The notes below the pieces were generated by a model. It ran no database searches. It saw only the letters and a list, made by a program, of their open reading frames with translations, and was not told the origin of the DNA. The position numbers and the translations under genes were made by a program. Source: Calamus simplicifolius (Eukaryota; Streptophyta; Magnoliopsida; Arecales; Arecaceae). Taken from it: a DNA stretch of 64,000 nt. This document shows, piece by piece, positions 1-10,220 of the stretch (position 1 is the first letter of the stretch; every line of letters begins with the position of its first letter). The stretch spans positions 1,028,026-1,092,025 of the forward strand of contig UESW01004080.1 in the NCBI GenBank assembly GCA_900491605.1. The letters are read 5' to 3'.

Positions 1-1042
1 GATGTAGCATGCTGTGTTAATAGCTTCCGCCCAAAAGTACTTTGGTAGGTTACTTCGCATAGCATGGTACGGGCCATGTCTTCTAGAGTCCTATTTTTCC
101 TTTCAACTACACCATTTTGCTGTGGAGTCCTAGGGGCTGAAAAATTATGATTAATTCCATTTTCAGTGCAGAAACTTTCAAATAAGTGATTTTCAAATTC
201 AGTTCCATGATCACTTCTTAGAGATACTATGGTAGTGTTTTTCTCATTTGTGACTTTCTTGAAGAATTTCAGGAATATCGAGAAAGTCTCATCTTTGTGA
301 GCTAAAAACATTACCCAAGTATATCTAGAATAATCATCTACAATCACTAGACCATATTTCTTTCCTCCTAGACTTGTGGTTCTAGTTGGTCCGAAAAGGT
401 CCATGTGAAGTAGCTCTAAGCCCTAGAAGTTGAAACAACATTTTTAGATTTGAAAGAACTTCTAGTTTGTTTTCCAAATTGACATGCATCACATATTTTG
501 TTGTTTTCAAAATCTAGTTTAGGTAATCCTTTAACTAAATCCATTTTAATTAGTTTTGAAATAAGGTGTGTGCTTGCATGACCTAATCTACGATGCCACA
601 ACCAACTAATTTCATTTATGTTAGCATTGTCAGCAATTAAGCAATGATCACTCAAAGATAATTTTTCTAGATCAACCAAGTAAACATTGCCATGTCTATA
701 ACCAGTAAATACAATGCTATCATCAATAGAATTAGTTACAGTGCATATAGAAGATTTAAATGAAACATTAAAGTTTTTATCACATAATTGGCTTATACTA
801 ATTAGATTATGCTTCAAACCATCAACATAAAGTACATTATCAATAAATGTAGATGGAGTTATACGAACTTTACCAAGGCCCATAATTTGACCTTTACCGT
901 TATCGCCAAACGTAACAACTCCACCTTTCTTTTCTTCCAGGGTGATGAATTCATCTTTGTCACCCGTCATATGTCTTGAGCAGCCACTATCAAGGTACCA
1001 CTTTTTCTTTGATCTTTTGGCTACAAGACATTCCTGCAACAT
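1..1042 (-). pseudogene. protease and integrase part of copia element 1 pol
   Basis: From 1042 downward the minus strand encodes the aspartic protease motif WYLDSGCSRHMTG, then the GAG-pre-integrase zinc-binding region (WLWHRRLGH, later CDACQFGKQTRSSF), then, across a stop near 416, an integrase catalytic core with HMDLFGP, SDHGTEFEN and QQNGVVERKNRTL, which supply the D,D,E residues. The window ends within NLPKYFWAEAINTACYI. Integrase would insert the cDNA into the genome. The stop at the 416 boundary and the gag frameshifts argue against activity. Reverse transcriptase and RNase H should lie to the left of the window. Confidence 0.85.
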
Positions 1043-1170
1043 AATTTAAACTTTATGTTTAGGTACCCAAGCTTTCTTGGGTCCTTCATGGTTAGTAGCA
1101 ATAAAATTGTTCCTTTCGGAACCCATATTTTCTTTGCTTTAACATTTAATTTTTATTATACTTATGTTTT

Positions 1171-1580
1171 GCATTCAAAAGATTTATGACCTTTTTCATT
1201 ACATTTAAAACAAGTATATTACTTTGGTTGGCTTTTACAAAAATATTTTTCAAGATTTTTGTTTTCTAATGTGTTATACCCTAAACCTGCTTTGTCAAAA
1301 AGCTTTTTGACTATCTAAAATCATTTAGTTTAGTTGAGCTTAGAGTAAATTTCTCAACAATGTCTTTATACTTTTTAACATCTTTCTTTAGAAAATCATT
1401 TTCATTAGAGATTGATTCTTTTTCTTTAATTAGATTTTCATTTTCAGATTTTATCAAATCAATCTTATGAACACAATCATTCTTTTCATTAAGAAGTGTT
1501 TCCATTTTATCTTTTAAATCTTTAACTACAAGATTTAATTCATTTTTCTCTTTAATTAAATTTAAGTTTTCAGTTTTCAA
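1171..1580 (-). pseudogene. coiled-coil and second zinc knuckle segment of copia element 1
   Basis: 1311-1580 encodes a strongly charged helical stretch (repeated NLIKEK/NEKNDC-like heptads), open for 89 codons. Near 1171-1213 the minus strand reads CFKCNEKGHKSFEC, a second CX2CX4HX4C knuckle. Together with the first knuckle near 1840 this makes a long Gag C-terminus, seen in large-LTR plant copia lineages. The segments are out of frame with each other. Confidence 0.6.
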
Positions 1581-1788
1581 ATTTGTGTTTCTTTTTCAAT
1601 TTGAAATCAATCATCAATTCATTGAAAGCTTCAAACATTTCATCAAATGTAAATTCATCATCGGGGGTTTCGGTACTTACCTCTTCGTTGTCGTCCGCCA
1701 TGAAGCAAACATTTGCAACTTCTTTTGTTCTTCTTCTTCGGAAGAAGACTCTTCACTGTCAGTCCAAGTTGCCATGTAGGCTTTTTCT

Positions 1789-2749
1789 TTAGGCCTTCTT
1801 AAGTAAAGGACAGTCATATCTAAAATGCCCTGGCTTTTTACATTCATAACATACTAAGGGCTCTTTCTCTTTGTCCTTTTCCTTTTTCTTATCCTTTTCT
1901 TTTTCTCCTTCCATTTTTGAAACAAATCTCTTCTTGTGGAAGGGCCTCCTTCTTTGCATAAACTTCTTGAATTTCCTTGCAAGGAGGGCTGTCTCATCAT
2001 CATCATCCTCTTCATCATCGCTGCTGCTTACTTCCTTTTCCGCAGCTTTGAGGGCGATGGTCTTCTTCTTTCTTGACTCATCCTCATTGACATGTTGTTT
2101 AACTTGAAGCTCATGAGTCATTAGCGAACCAAGAAGCTCTTCCAATGGTAGGATGTTCAGATCTTTGGCTTCTTGTATGGCTGTCACCTTGGCTTCCCAA
2201 GTCCTTGGAAGTGACCTAAGAATTTTGCGAACAAGCTCAGAGTTAGTATAACTTTTCCAAGACTTTTCAAACCATTCACAATATCAGTGAATCTAGTGAA
2301 CATGCATGTGATGGTTTCATTTTGTTCCATGGTAAATAATTCATATTTATGAACCAAAATATTTATCTTTGATTCTTTTACTTGGTTTGTTCCTTCATGT
2401 GTTATTTCCAACCTATCCCAAATTTCTTTTGCGGAATTACATGTTGAGATTCGGTTGAATTCATTAGAGTCTAAGGAACAATACAAAATGTTAATGGCTT
2501 TAGCATTTAGTTGTGCCATTCTCCTATCATTATCATTCCAATCCCTTTCGGGCTTAGGAACAATAGTGCCATCAACTACGTGTGTGGGTGTACTAGGTCC
2601 ATTATTATTACTCCCCACAATTCATAGTCAGAAGCTTGAATGAATATTCTCATTCTAGCTTTCCAATATGAATAGTTGGTTCCATTAAATAAAGGAGGTC
2701 TATTCGTAGAATGACCTTCAGCAAAACATGAACCACTTTGTGTTGCCAT
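1789..2749 (-). pseudogene. gag of copia element 1 (frameshifted)
   Basis: Gag packages the element's RNA. The ATG at 2749 opens a typical copia gag start (MATQSG, then RPPLFNGTNYSYWKARM), continuing in other frames with KEIWDRLEITHEG and SLPRTWEAK-type sequence. A zinc knuckle, CYECKKPGHFRYDC, lies near 1835-1855 after a Ser/Asp/Glu-rich linker. The frame is broken near 2618 and near 2250, each time with recognisable gag sequence continuing in another frame, so no single protein can be made from this copy. Confidence 0.8.
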
Positions 2750-2797
2750 AAGGATCTTTAGCCCTTGATCGTGAGATCAAATTCTAAATGAGCACTT

Positions 2798-2809
2798 GCT
2801 CTGATACCA
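2798..2809 (-). promoter_or_regulatory. Primer binding site of copia element 1
   Basis: The minus strand reads TGGTATCAGAGC two bases after the LTR end. This is the usual plant copia primer site complementary to the 3' end of initiator tRNA-Met. It fixes both the orientation and the inner LTR border. Confidence 0.85.
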
Positions 2810-2811
2810 AT

Positions 2812-4540
2812 TGTTGGCCCAGATGGCAACCCAAGAGGGGGGGGGTGAATTGGGTTCTTAAAAATTTAAGACTTTTTGAAATGTTTTAACAATTAACTCA
2901 AGATGTGCAAGTGAGAGAAATTAACTTATAAGCAATGCACAAACAGAAAATAAGAGAGATAGAGTGAGAGACAAATGAGCACGGCAAACACAAGGTTTTA
3001 TAGTGGTTCGGTGCAACCACACCTACGTCCACTCCCAAGATTCACTTGGGTCCACACTATAATCTCCCTAGATTACAGCCGAGTTGTTTTACAAGCTCAC
3101 AACTCAAACTTGTTGTTTTTCCGGGATCACAACGAACCCAGCCGGTTTTACACGGGCTTACCAGCACAAAACCCAACTTGTTGTTTTAACGGGGTCACAA
3201 CGAACCCAAACGTAAGCTATCCCAAGCTTACAACGAGGTACAATTACCTCCACTGATTCAATCCACTTTGAATCAGTACACAAGAAAATAATTTCAAGTT
3301 TAAATACAAACAGCTCCTCTAGAGCAGAATAATCAAAATAAAGCTTAGGTTTAGAAAAGCCTGATTGAATAAGCTTGAATGCAGGCTTGGCTTCTTTGCT
3401 TCTCTTCTCCAACTCCTTTGAAGTGTGGAATCAGGCCTCAGCACAGATTCTCCTAGCTTTGGGGCTTTTGGATGTTGGTTGAAGCTTTTCTTCTTTTTCC
3501 TCTAGGTTGGAAGATCTTGATTTGCTCTTGGTTGCTTTGGGATCTCCTCTTGAACTTTTGTAGATTATAGCTCAGGAGCACACGAATCTCTCTTTGATTT
3601 CACTCCTTTTGAATCTCTTTTCTTGACTCAAATGATTTTTCCAATAAAGCTCTGTTTTTCCCTCTTTTTGAAAGATTTTCTTTCTCTCTTTTCACCACTC
3701 TATTTTTCTTTTTGATTTGAAAAGAGCTCCTCTATTATATAGATTCTGCAAAAATATATCCGTTAGAAACACAGAAATATAGCCGTTATTTGAAAATCTT
3801 ACCGTTGGAGCTGATGTGTCATCGTGAAAAATCGCGCCCAGATTTTGCGGAGTCGACTCGAGCTTTTTGGGAGTCGGCTCGAAGTCGATTACTAAAAATA
3901 GAAATATTTTAAACGTTAAAGGGTCGACTCGCGAAAACCAAAGTGTCGGCTCCCGACAGTCGGGGGTCGACTCGAAGAAAATGGGGAGTCGACTCGAGAA
4001 GTGCTCAAAAAAATGGGTTCTGTTGTTTGAGCGGAGTCACTCGCACAGACAGGAGTCGGCTCGCACAGAGTCAGGGGTCGACTCTTGAAAACCAAGGGTC
4101 GACTCGAAAATCAGAAATCTCAGTTACTTACTGGAGTCGACTCTGAAACTCTAGAGTCGGCTCCGGAACGTATCAAAAATCAGAAATTTTTCTGATTGAC
4201 TTTGAAATTCGTCCCAGAATAATTTTAAATGAAATTTTGACTTGAATACAATAAGTATGACATTAAGCATGAATTCAAGACATGTTTCAAGAAATCATTG
4301 ATTGAAATATATCGTGTAAAATTCCTTTTTGAAATCTTAAATGTAGAGCTTGAAACTTCTTTTTCAAATTGATTCAAAACTCAGTAAATTTAAACATTGA
4401 GAGACTATTGCTTTCATTTAGAATAAGCTCAAGGTTTTTGATTAATAAACTCATTATTTCCTTTAAAATACTCATGGCTTTTGAAAATCATCAAAATCAA
4501 TAAAGTTGGGGTAAATACAATTTCCCAAATTTTCTCAACA
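2812..4540 (-). repeat. 5' LTR of copia element 1
   Basis: The plus-strand copy starts TGTTGGCCCAGATGG and ends TTTTCTCAACA, so the ends are inverted (TGTTG/CAACA) as expected of an LTR. It is bounded inside by the primer site at 2798-2809 and outside by unrelated tandem repeats. At 1729 bp it is long for a copia LTR. The part nearest its outer end (3845-4170) is packed with GTCGACTC or GTCGGCTC motifs. A TATA-like TATATAATAG lies on the minus strand at 3733-3742. The partner LTR is outside the window, so age cannot be estimated. Confidence 0.85.
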
Positions 4541-4835
4541 CAGATGATAAATCCCTCGGTGTTGCCGAGGTTTCAGATGACAAATCCCTAGGTGTTGCCA
4601 AGGCTTCAAATAATAAATCCCTCGGTGTTGCCGAGGCTTCCAATAATAAATCCCTCGGTGTTGCTGAGGCTTCCAGAAGTATATCACTCGGTATTGCCGA
4701 GGTTTCAGATGATAAATCCCTCGGTGTTGCCGAGGTTTCAGATGATAAATCCTTTGGTGTTGCCGAGGCTTTAAATAATAAATCACTCGATGTTACCGAG
4801 GCTTTAGATAATATTTTACTTGATGCTGCCAAGGT
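4541..4835. repeat. 33-bp tandem array, about 9 copies
   Basis: The unit is close to GATGATAAATCCCTCGGTGT followed by TGCCGAGGTTTCA. Successive unit starts at 4543, 4576 and 4609 fix the period at 33 bp. Since 33 is a multiple of 3 the array is open on the minus strand as an 11-residue repeat (ATPRDLSSETS), but it carries no gene context. It lies in the 3' non-coding part of the gypsy element; copia element 1 is inserted at its edge. Confidence 0.85.
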
Positions 4836-5180
4836 ACAAAGATCGCTCGGCCCAGCCGAGGATTATAACGATTATATTTTACTTGGCGCTGCCAAGGTAC
4901 GGAGATTGCTCAGCCCAGCCGAGGATTATAAAGATTATATTTTACTTGGCGCTGCCAAGGTACGGAGATCGCTCGGCCTAGCCAAGGATTATAAAGATTA
5001 TATTTTACTTGGCGCTGCCAAGGTACGGAGATCGCTTGGCCTAGCCGAGGATTATAAAGATTATATTTTACTTGGCGCTGCCAAGGTACGGAGATCGCTC
5101 AGTCCAGCCGAGGATTATAAAGATTATATTTTACTTGGTGCTGCCAAGGTATAGAGATCGCTCGGCTCAGCCGAGGATTA
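4836..5180. repeat. 63-bp tandem array, about 5-6 copies
   Basis: The unit contains TTATATTTTACTTGGCGCTG, then CCAAGGTACGGAGATCGCTC and a GCCGAGGATTATAAAGA tail. Copies start near 4871, 4934 and 4997, a 63-bp period. The copies differ at only a few bases. It follows the 33-bp array directly and shares the GCCGAGG word with it. Confidence 0.85.
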
Positions 5181-5323
5181 TATGACCTGCTTCTCATTGC
5201 AACTTTCAAGGAGAGTTATAAAAAATTCGCAGGCCTTCGAAAACTAATTTTAATTCAATGAATAAAAATGAGTTTAGTGAGAGCGTACTTTTATTGACGG
5301 TATGCATGGAGATTATCCGAGTT
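5181..5323. other. gypsy 3' non-coding spacer
   Basis: Unique AT-rich sequence between the 63-bp array and the integrase stop codon. No ORF or motif was recognised. Confidence 0.5.
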
Positions 5324-6080
5324 TCATGTCCGAGGAATAGATTTTTCATTTAGATCTTGGAGCTCATAGGTGTCGGGTCTGATTACCTCCATAATTTGAT
5401 AAGAACCCTCCCAATTAGGGGACAGCTTTCCTTGCTTCAGTGGCTTTGAGACGGATGCCTTTCGGAGTATCAGATCACCTGGGGAGAAAAACTTCCCTTT
5501 GGCTCTGGTTAAATGGTAGCAGGCTGTTCTTTGCTGGTAGGCCGCCATCCGAATTCGGGCTTTCTCCCTGACTTCTTCTATCAAGTCAAGATTTGTCCGG
5601 AGTGGTTCATCATTGGATTCTTCTGAGTAGCCTTCGGTGCGGGGGAAAGGGAGCTCAACCTCCACGGGGATAATGGCCTCTGTGCCGAAAGCCATCTTGA
5701 ATGGAGTCTGGCCCATGGGAGCCCTTTCAGTGGCTCGGTACGCCCATAGCACATGATGGTACTCCTCCAACCACCTACGTTGCGCTTGGTTGAGCCGAGC
5801 TTTAATTCCCTACAAGAGAGTTCGGTTCATTACCTCGGCCTCCCCATTAGCTTGAGGATGTTTGACTAAGGTCAGGCGATGGAGAATGTCGTGATCTTTG
5901 CAGAACTCTCAGAACTTAGGGTTGTCGAACTGCTTCATGTTGTCGGTGATGATGGTGTGGGGAAGATCGAAGCGGCAGATGATGGATCTCTTGATGGAGT
6001 CTTTGGCACGGGCTTCGGTTATCTGGGCTACTGCTTCGGCCCCAACCTACTTAGTAAAATAATCAATGGCAACAAATAAA
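5324..6080 (-). pseudogene. gypsy integrase, core and C-terminal region
   Basis: Integrase joins element cDNA to the host genome. From about 6080 the minus strand encodes FLFVAIDYFTK (first Asp), then a TDN motif with the second Asp, then HPQANGEAEVMNRTL with the Glu. The C-terminal part (5324-5770) is open for 148 codons and contains YHHVLWAYRAT, TPFKMAFGTEAIIPVE, AYQQRTACYH and KLSPNWEGSYQI. A stop interrupts the core (near 5910) and another ends the ORF upstream of 5770, so the copy is inactive. The Asp, Asp and Glu codons themselves are still present. Confidence 0.8.
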
Positions 6081-6099
6081 AATTTCCTTTGCCCTGGTC

Positions 6100-6340
6100 T
6101 GCCGAGGATGGCGCTGTAGGGGGATCTGAGCTTGGTCACGAGGAAATCCATGAACACGGTAGCCACATGGGGCCAGTGCCAGCTCGGACTGACAGAGTGA
6201 TGACTCCTTCAGGGGTTATGGAGTCACCTGTGAAGCCCCTAGGGTGGACTCCACCGGTTGGAGGCTTTCTACCCAGAATTTTTAGTCTCACAAAGGCATC
6301 GAAAAACATTAACAGAGCTTCCACTATCAACTAAAATGCG
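6100..6340 (-). pseudogene. gypsy protease remnant
   Basis: The minus strand at about 6315-6340 reads HRILVDSGSS, with the catalytic DSG at 6320-6328. In a second frame follow FFDAFVRLKILG and GFTGDSITPEG, and in a third TKLRSPYSAILGRPG, the usual C-terminal end of Tat-type proteases. At least two frameshifts separate them. The last motif abuts integrase sequence near 6098. Confidence 0.7.
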
Positions 6341-6699
6341 GTGTACATCATAATTATTCATGTTTAAAGATACAACCAAAGCATCATCATGGGGTACTGC
6401 ACCTCCCCAAGATCTTCATCATAAGGCAAGCTCATCGATTCGAGCTCTCTTCGGTGGGTTCTCCTCCTCGCCTGGCCAAGAGGATGGGGATCCTGCCACG
6501 TTATCACATTGATATTGCTGATAATGAGAGGATTTGGTGGCGGGAGTTGGCGAGGTTCAGGTTGGCAATTCTCTTCATTAATCGGCTCAGGGGGGCCCCT
6601 GAACCGGTTCAGTCTACCTCGTTGGATTAGCTGCTCAATCTATTTTTGAGCTGCCAACAGTCCTTGGTGTCGTGCCCGTAGTCTCGGTGAAAGCGGCAC

Positions 6700-8080
6700 T
6701 ACTTGGCTGGTTCCCTTCGGGCTCCGTTGCCTCGAAGAGGAGGGGGCCGAGGAAGTTGACGCTCGATCTCCATCAGGATCTAAGCTCTTGGTGCGGTGAG
6801 GGAAGTATAGTGGTCAAACCTTTGGGCCGGACTCCGAGTTCGGTCTCGAGGCGGTGGCGGAGGAGCTCTACGGTGGCGAGGCGAGCTAGTGTGGCGATGG
6901 GCTCGCTGCCTGTCCGAGCCCTTTGCCTATTTCTTCTTCATTTGCTCGGCCTAGGCTGACCTCTCGATTCTTCCACCCTAGCATACTTGTCCACCAGAAC
7001 ATTATGTCGAAAGGCTCTTCGGGTAATTAACCTCCAGAGCTAGATAAAAGTCTCCCTCCTTGGACACTCCTCTAGCCAAGGCGGACATTGCCACCTCATG
7101 ATTGAGGTAGTCGACTTCTAGGAGGGCCGTGTTGAAGTGGCCGAGATAACTCTTCAGCGATTCCCCCTCTCTCTGCTTGACCTCGGAGAAGGAATTCAGA
7201 TCTCCGTCGCTGGCGACGGCTGCTGACGAACTGGCTGATAAGTAGACAGCTCAGCTCGTCAAAAGAATCAACGGAACTGATTTCAAGCTATTGAACCAGG
7301 TTCGGGCAGATCCCCTTAGAGTGGAGGGGAAGGCACGACAGAGGATCGCATTCGAGGCTCCATGGAACATCATGATGGACCTGAAGCTGCTCAGATGATC
7401 ATCGGGATTGGTGGATCCATGGTACGGCTCAATAGTGGGAAGCTTAACATGAGGAAGAATCACTCTCATGATCCTCTCGGAGAAGGGGATGCCCTGCTCC
7501 GCTTTTGGCTGGGATGGAGGAGCTTGCTTGGTGGTGTCTAACTCCTGACGCCATTCTCGCGCATCTCCTGCATCTATTGTCTGATCCCTTCATTCAGAGT
7601 GGTATGAGGGATCGAGCGAGGAGAAGATGGCAGCGGTGTCGAATCTTGGGAAGGCACCGGGAGGGGGAGCGAACTCGCTGGATTTGAGCGGGCTTTTCCC
7701 TCCATCTTGCTGTAGCGCTGGCTTCGCCCTTGCAGGCTGGCGACCACGATCGCCACTCCAGGCGGATCGGAAGAGGAGATCAGGCGGAGCAGGGGCAACA
7801 GCCTCCTCGCGAGGCTGAGAAGCAGGAATAGGGCCAGGAATCGCCTGAATCCCTGAACCAATTGGGTCAATGCTTGGACCTGCTGAACTAGAGTGGCGAA
7901 TTGGTCCAGGGTCACCGTTGTTGCTGGTGGCGAAGGAGTTTTAGCTGGTGGTGGTAGCAGTGGTGTCGCCCCACTAATCGGATCAGGCCTTTGAGAAGTA
8001 GCCTGATCTTAAGCCTCAGAGGTGGCTCTCTTCCGATTGGCCGTTAGAGGATGCTTCCTCTGATTCTTGAGTCTTGTCTC
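6700..8080 (-). pseudogene. gag of the gypsy element (frameshifted)
   Basis: Coding similarity starts soon after the primer site with a Pro-rich leader and a short helical stretch (LDQFATLVQQVQALTQLVQ, 7830-7915). The retrotransposon gag core lies at 7251-7469 (LPTIEPYHGS, FHGASNAILCRAFPSTLRG, ARTWFNSLK). Between and after these segments the frame changes several times. The protein would form the element's particle. No intact start or continuous frame is visible, so this copy cannot supply Gag. Confidence 0.7.
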
Positions 8081-8128
8081 CTGGATTACAAATTTATGGG
8101 ACTTAAAGCCCTTCCTCTAGTGCCAATC

Positions 8129-8210
8129 TGTTGCCGCAAAAATCCGTTCTCCGACTCGGTGAGCTTCTGGCTCCTGATCCGACGCCGATCCCGTCGCCTC
8201 GAGACGGAAC
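8129..8210 (-). repeat. 5' LTR of the gypsy element, inner end
   Basis: The plus strand starts TGTTGCCGCAAAAATCC, the inverted form of an LTR ending in CAACA. It runs into GGAAC, the 5-bp target duplicated by copia element 2. Just inside, the minus strand at 8108-8128 reads GATTGGCACTAGAGGAAGG, in the position of a primer binding site and resembling the same site of the LTR element at 37872. Confidence 0.7.
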
Positions 8211-10205
8211 TGTAGGGAGAAATAGTCTTCGAGGCATGCATATTTTTAAAAATTGATAACTATTATCATTGCGAAATTAAAGATTACATATTAATCTATC
8301 TAATATGCATCAAGATCATATCTTTGCCTATATATTCAGGGTCGTTTGATCTAAAATATGATATAAAAATATCAAGATCATATCTTGATGTTCAAGATGA
8401 CTAGTCACACTATTATCTTGAAGCCTGCCTTAAGATCTAGGGATCAAATCACTTACCTTAAGAACAGTAGGTAAATCCTTATTGCTCTGTAGCCGTTCAA
8501 TCGTCCGGCCTCTAGTATCGTCCACGCGAAGCCCCGAATGATCAGATTTCGGGAGTGCTAGCTCGTGGAAAAATAACTTTGCTGATCTTGAATCCCCTCA
8601 CTTGAATCTTCCTCCAAGATCCACCAGGCTTCTGCTAACACCAGAATCACCAGGATTTTCTATTCTAACATTTTAGAATTACAATCCACGACAATTTAGA
8701 ATTACAATCCATGACAAATCGTGTATTGTTGTTCTATTTTTGTTCTGTGTTCTCTGGTGAGGGAATGCCCTCTATTTATAGTCTAGATTTAGCCTTGACA
8801 TTTAATTCTGATATTTAAGAATCCATCGTTTGGCAAAAGCGAAGAGACGCGGCGCTTGGTTTAATTCGATGTTCGGAGAAAACCAAGGAGTCGCGGCGTT
8901 TGGTTTAGTTCCATCGTTCGAAGAAAACCAAAGAGACGAGGGATAAATCCGACGTTCGGTAAATAAATGTCATGCATTAAATTCTATCTCATGAGATGAG
9001 ATTTTAGCCATCTCATCATATGAGATCCATATTCGAGAGGTTTGGGTTCTGATCTGAATTTATTTGACTTAACCCACATAGATCATGGTCCAAGCCCAAA
9101 TCAAATTTGGCTAGTCCTGAATCTATTTAAATTCAAATCAAGTCTAATTTCAAATCAATATTTGAAATTAACTTGTCCTTCTAATAGACTTAAACCAAAT
9201 TGAATCTTATTCAATTGTACTTAACCCAATTGAGATAATTCAATCAATCAAATTGATTAATTAAATCATATACGATTCTCAATCGTTGATCAGCAAATAG
9301 ATCATCCTAGGAAATTTCTACGCGTGTGACTCTCTAGGTTCGAACCTAAGCCGGTAGCATACAAACAACTTTCTATACTAATCGATGTGCCCATCTAGCA
9401 ATGGAACCCGACGTCCGGATAGGTCGAAGAGTTGCCGAGAAAACTCCAAGAACCCTAAGAAACAGTTACCGTATAATTCATCCTCTTGACCACAAATGCT
9501 AAGGATAGCTTAAGAGCCTGTGAACTCTAAATAGCAAATCCATAAAGTGGTTTCAACTTTAGTGATCATGTGACTTTCACATGAAGTGCCTTGGCCAAGG
9601 TCTTGCTAAATTAAAATACAAGCATTTCTCCTTTTAATGGGATAGGTCAAATTCTATCTTCATCCATAACTGACTACCACAAGTACTTGACTGCACCCAG
9701 TAACCTTTCGTAGCTGGATTAGAAATCCAGGTGGTCCGGCACCTAAGTACAATGAGTTGCTTGTAAGCCACTGGTTGTGATCTTCAGGTCTGAAGGATAC
9801 TTATACCTATATCTTCTCGGATTAACTCTTGATAGCAGAGTATCCGAAAATGAGTCACGTTCGGTGAAATGTACTCCTACACTTTCACCTGTATGTCATA
9901 CCAGTGTCTCTACACTCCTTGGTTAAGAGGATAACCAACAAATATGATATACAACGTCCTATAATTGATAGTACTATGGCCCTGTCATAGTATATCATTT
10001 GGTCGCGAACTCTTTTAAGGACCTTCTAAGATAAATCCTCCTTTATCGTGAGGAAGATCCTAATGGCTTCATTACTTTCAGGAGTATTAAGAAGATGTTC
10101 TTATAATGAATAAACTGCCAAATAACTTTTATTAATATATCAATTTATATACAATTTACATCAGCACAATCATCAAATGATTGGCTTTAGGATACAATTC
10201 CAACA
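8211..10205 (-). repeat. 3' LTR of copia element 2
   Basis: Plus-strand ends are TGTAGGGAGAAATAG and GATACAATTCCAACA. It is 1995 bp and matches 15821-17830 over its whole length. A TATA-like TATAAATAG lies on the minus strand at 8772-8780. A polypurine tract on the minus strand (AAGTGGGAG) precedes it at 10206-10220. Confidence 0.95.
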
Positions 10206-10220
10206 AACTCCCACTTAGCC
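10206..10220 (-). promoter_or_regulatory. Polypurine tract of copia element 2
   Basis: The minus strand contains AAGTGGGAGTT ending at the 3' LTR border. This is where plus-strand DNA synthesis would be primed. Confidence 0.75.

Larger units (their letters stand above)
1..4540 (-). mobile_element. Ty1/copia LTR retrotransposon 1, partial (5' LTR, gag, protease, start of integrase)
   Basis: The element reads on the minus strand and leaves the window at position 1, so only its 5' half is seen. In order from high to low coordinate there are a long LTR (2812-4540), a tRNA-Met type primer site, a gag with a zinc knuckle, a Lys/Glu/Asn-rich coiled-coil stretch (1311-1580), a second zinc knuckle (near 1171-1213), an aspartic protease (LDSGCSRHMTG) and the integrase. 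Protease followed by integrase is the copia order. Several frameshifts show it is no longer coding. It is inserted beside a 33-bp tandem array of the gypsy element; the expected duplicated target at this end is CAGAT (4541-4545), but the other flank lies outside the window. The long LTR, coiled coil and two zinc knuckles suggest a SIRE-like lineage, which is an inference. Confidence 0.9.

Noticed and set aside
2798..2809. Part of a tRNA-Met gene
   Set aside because: Only the 12 bases complementary to the tRNA 3' end are present; this is a retrotransposon primer site.
4497..4832. 111-codon ORF with an 11-residue Ser/Thr repeat
   Set aside because: Product of a 33-bp array that continues across the copia-1 LTR border; not a gene.
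4906..5154. 82-codon ORF with a 21-residue repeat
   Set aside because: Product of the 63-bp array (63 is a multiple of 3).
6672..7818. Several plus-strand ORFs of 60-95 codons
   Set aside because: They are antisense shadows of the gypsy gag region.
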